A stretch of 64,000 bases of DNA from Planctomycetota bacterium (GTDB taxonomy: Bacteria; Planctomycetota; UBA1135; GCA-002686595): contig JAKLKU010000003.1 in assembly GCA_023150475.1 (NCBI GenBank), positions 62,001-126,000 of the forward strand. The letters run 5' to 3'. Positions 62,935-64,000 of the stretch are shown here, piece after piece. A program made the translations under genes and the position numbers. Every line of letters begins with the position of its first letter. Position 1 is the first letter of the stretch. The notes beneath the pieces are model-generated. The model was not told where the DNA came from. It searched no databases and was given only the letters and a program-made list of their open reading frames with translations.

Positions 62935-64000
62935 ATGCCTCCCCACAACGTCCGATCGCTGGTGGTCGTCGGTGGCGGGATCAACGGACTCGCCGCGTTG
63001 TTCCATGCGTTGCGGCTCGGCGCGAAGGGGCCGTTGCTCGTCGACCGCTTCCAACTCGGTCACGATCGTGCGAGTTCACACGGGCCGTCGCGGATCGCGC
63101 GCTCGATGTACCCGCATGCGGGTTATGTGCGGCTGATGCGTGCGACGTTCGCGGAGGAATGGCCGCGACTCGAACGCGCGGCCGGCGAGCCGCTGCTCTT
63201 CCGCTCGCCCGGGCTCTTCTACGGACCGGCGGCCGGGCCGATCGCGGCGTACGCGAAAGGCGTGCGGGAGGCCGGGGCGGAAGTCGACGTGCTCGACGTC
63301 GCGACGGCGCGCACGCTCTTCCCGATGCTGCGGTTCGAGGAGGACGAGCTCGTGCTGCACGATCGGACGGCGGCATTGATCGCAGCGGCGCGAACGCTGC
63401 GCGCGCTCGAACGCTCGACCCGCGCGAGCGGCGCCGAGTTCCAACTCGGCACGCGCGTCCTGGCGATCGATCCGTCGCGCGACCCGATCCGCATCGAGAC
63501 CGATCGCGGGGAGCTCCTCGCCGAACGCGTGATCCTGACCGCCGGGCCGTGGGCTCGCGCGCTGGTGCCGGAACTCGCGACGCGGCTCCTCGCGATCCGC
63601 CAGAACCTCGCGTACTTCGAGCTCGAAGGCGCGCGCGACGAATTCCGCGTCGGACGCTTCCCGGTGTTCGCGCGCATCGGGCTCGACGAGAACGACTTCT
63701 ACTACGGTCTGCCCGAGTTCGATCATCCGGGCGTCAAACTCGCACAGCACGTCACGCGCGGCCGCACCGACGATCCCGACTCGTCGCCGGGCACCTACGA
63801 CGAGGACGCGATCGAGGACCTGCGTGCCTTCGCGATCCGCGCGTTCGTGCGACCGGTGCGAGGCCTCGCCGGCGCCGACACGTGCATGTACACGTGCACG
63901 CCGACCGAGGACTTCGTGTTGGCGCCGCACCCGGCGAATCGGCGCTTCGTGATCGGCTCGGGCTGTTCCGGCCACGGCTTCAAGTTCGGGCCGATGCTCG
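62935..64000 (+). CDS. FAD-dependent amine oxidoreductase (sarcosine oxidase/MTOX-like), truncated
   Basis: Begins with ATG at 62935 and runs off the right edge after 355 codons. SLVVVGGGINGLAALFHAL is the FAD-binding Rossmann motif at the N-terminus. SRIARSMYPHAGYVRLM matches the sarcosine/N-methyltryptophan oxidase covalent-flavin region pattern (R-x-x-R and the aromatic-His segment). ILTAGPWA and the C-terminal CMYTCTPTEDFVL plus GCSGHGFKFGP are also typical, the Cys of CMYTCTP being the usual covalent FAD attachment site. It should oxidise an N-methyl or secondary amine with release of hydrogen peroxide. The last ~25-30 residues are missing. Confidence 0.9.
   Translation, partial: MPPHNVRSLVVVGGGINGLAALFHALRLGAKGPLLVDRFQLGHDRASSHGPSRIARSMYPHAGYVRLMRATFAEEWPRLERAAGEPLLFRSPGLFYGPAAGPIAAYAKGVREAGAEVDVLDVATARTLFPMLRFEEDELVLHDRTAALIAAARTLRALERSTRASGAEFQLGTRVLAIDPSRDPIRIETDRGELLAERVILTAGPWARALVPELATRLLAIRQNLAYFELEGARDEFRVGRFPVFARIGLDENDFYYGLPEFDHPGVKLAQHVTRGRTDDPDSSPGTYDEDAIEDLRAFAIRAFVRPVRGLAGADTCMYTCTPTEDFVLAPHPANRRFVIGSGCSGHGFKFGPML

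Overview
The window reads as chromosomal DNA of a GC-rich (roughly 70 %) planctomycete-like bacterium. The evidence for this is a PVC-type CxxCH cytochrome fused to NPCBM and DUF1080 domains, a PduS/PduT microcompartment pair, a sulfatase and a GH29 fucosidase, a secreted FG-GAP protein, and several secreted proteins that share a C-terminal domain starting at a YCT-type motif. Lineage is inferred from gene content only. No rRNA, tRNA, CRISPR array, insertion sequence or phage was found. I see 49 protein genes, two of them cut by the window edges.

Layout. 1-6.1 kb: two hypothetical/DUF genes, then the 1,327-residue lipoprotein cytochrome. 6.1-16.2 kb: a secreted peptidylarginine/agmatine-type deiminase, a Tat-exported LigB-type dioxygenase, a Cys-rich secreted protein, a sulfatase and the pduS-pduT pair; three long gaps here each carry a copy of the same 80-nt ungapped element. 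16.2-20.4 kb: two adjacent coiled-coil proteins. 20.6-34.1 kb: a divergent glutamine synthetase, an FG-GAP protein, a methyltransferase, a PD40 propeller protein, a patatin, an inactive/active M14 peptidase pair and a lamin-tail-domain protein. 34.4-43.4 kb: YfiR plus hybrid kinase, PduO-type cobalamin adenosyltransferase with acylphosphatase, a TrmJ-like methylase with two membrane proteins, threonine dehydratase, and arginine decarboxylase. 43.4-52.1 kb: fucosidase and then a copper island (P-type ATPase, ECF sigma factor with a Cys/His tail, cupredoxin; divergent metal-binding lipoprotein, TolC-like protein, multicopper oxidase). 52.2-64 kb: a second glutamine synthetase, mutM, a nitrate/taurine-type ABC importer, a YtrA-type GntR regulator with its ABC exporter, a small heme-copper-oxidase-like membrane protein, and a truncated FAD oxidoreductase.

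Most striking observation. The importer's substrate-binding gene (57632-58753, minus strand) is interrupted only by one in-frame TGA, at codon 62. It lies in a T-stop-H-L-T-C-P context where I recall relatives having Cys. A 7-bp hairpin with a 5-nt G-containing loop begins 14 nt after the TGA, which fits the bacterial SECIS pattern. It is a candidate new selenoprotein with a U-x3-C motif; a nonsense mutation or sequencing error is the alternative.

Other themes. Five genes have a TANNNT box ending exactly 6 nt before the start codon and no Shine-Dalgarno sequence, which suggests leaderless transcripts. About ten junctions use 4-nt ATGA/GTGA overlaps, so many small operons are probably translationally coupled. 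Strong perfect-stem hairpins mark the ends of convergent gene pairs.
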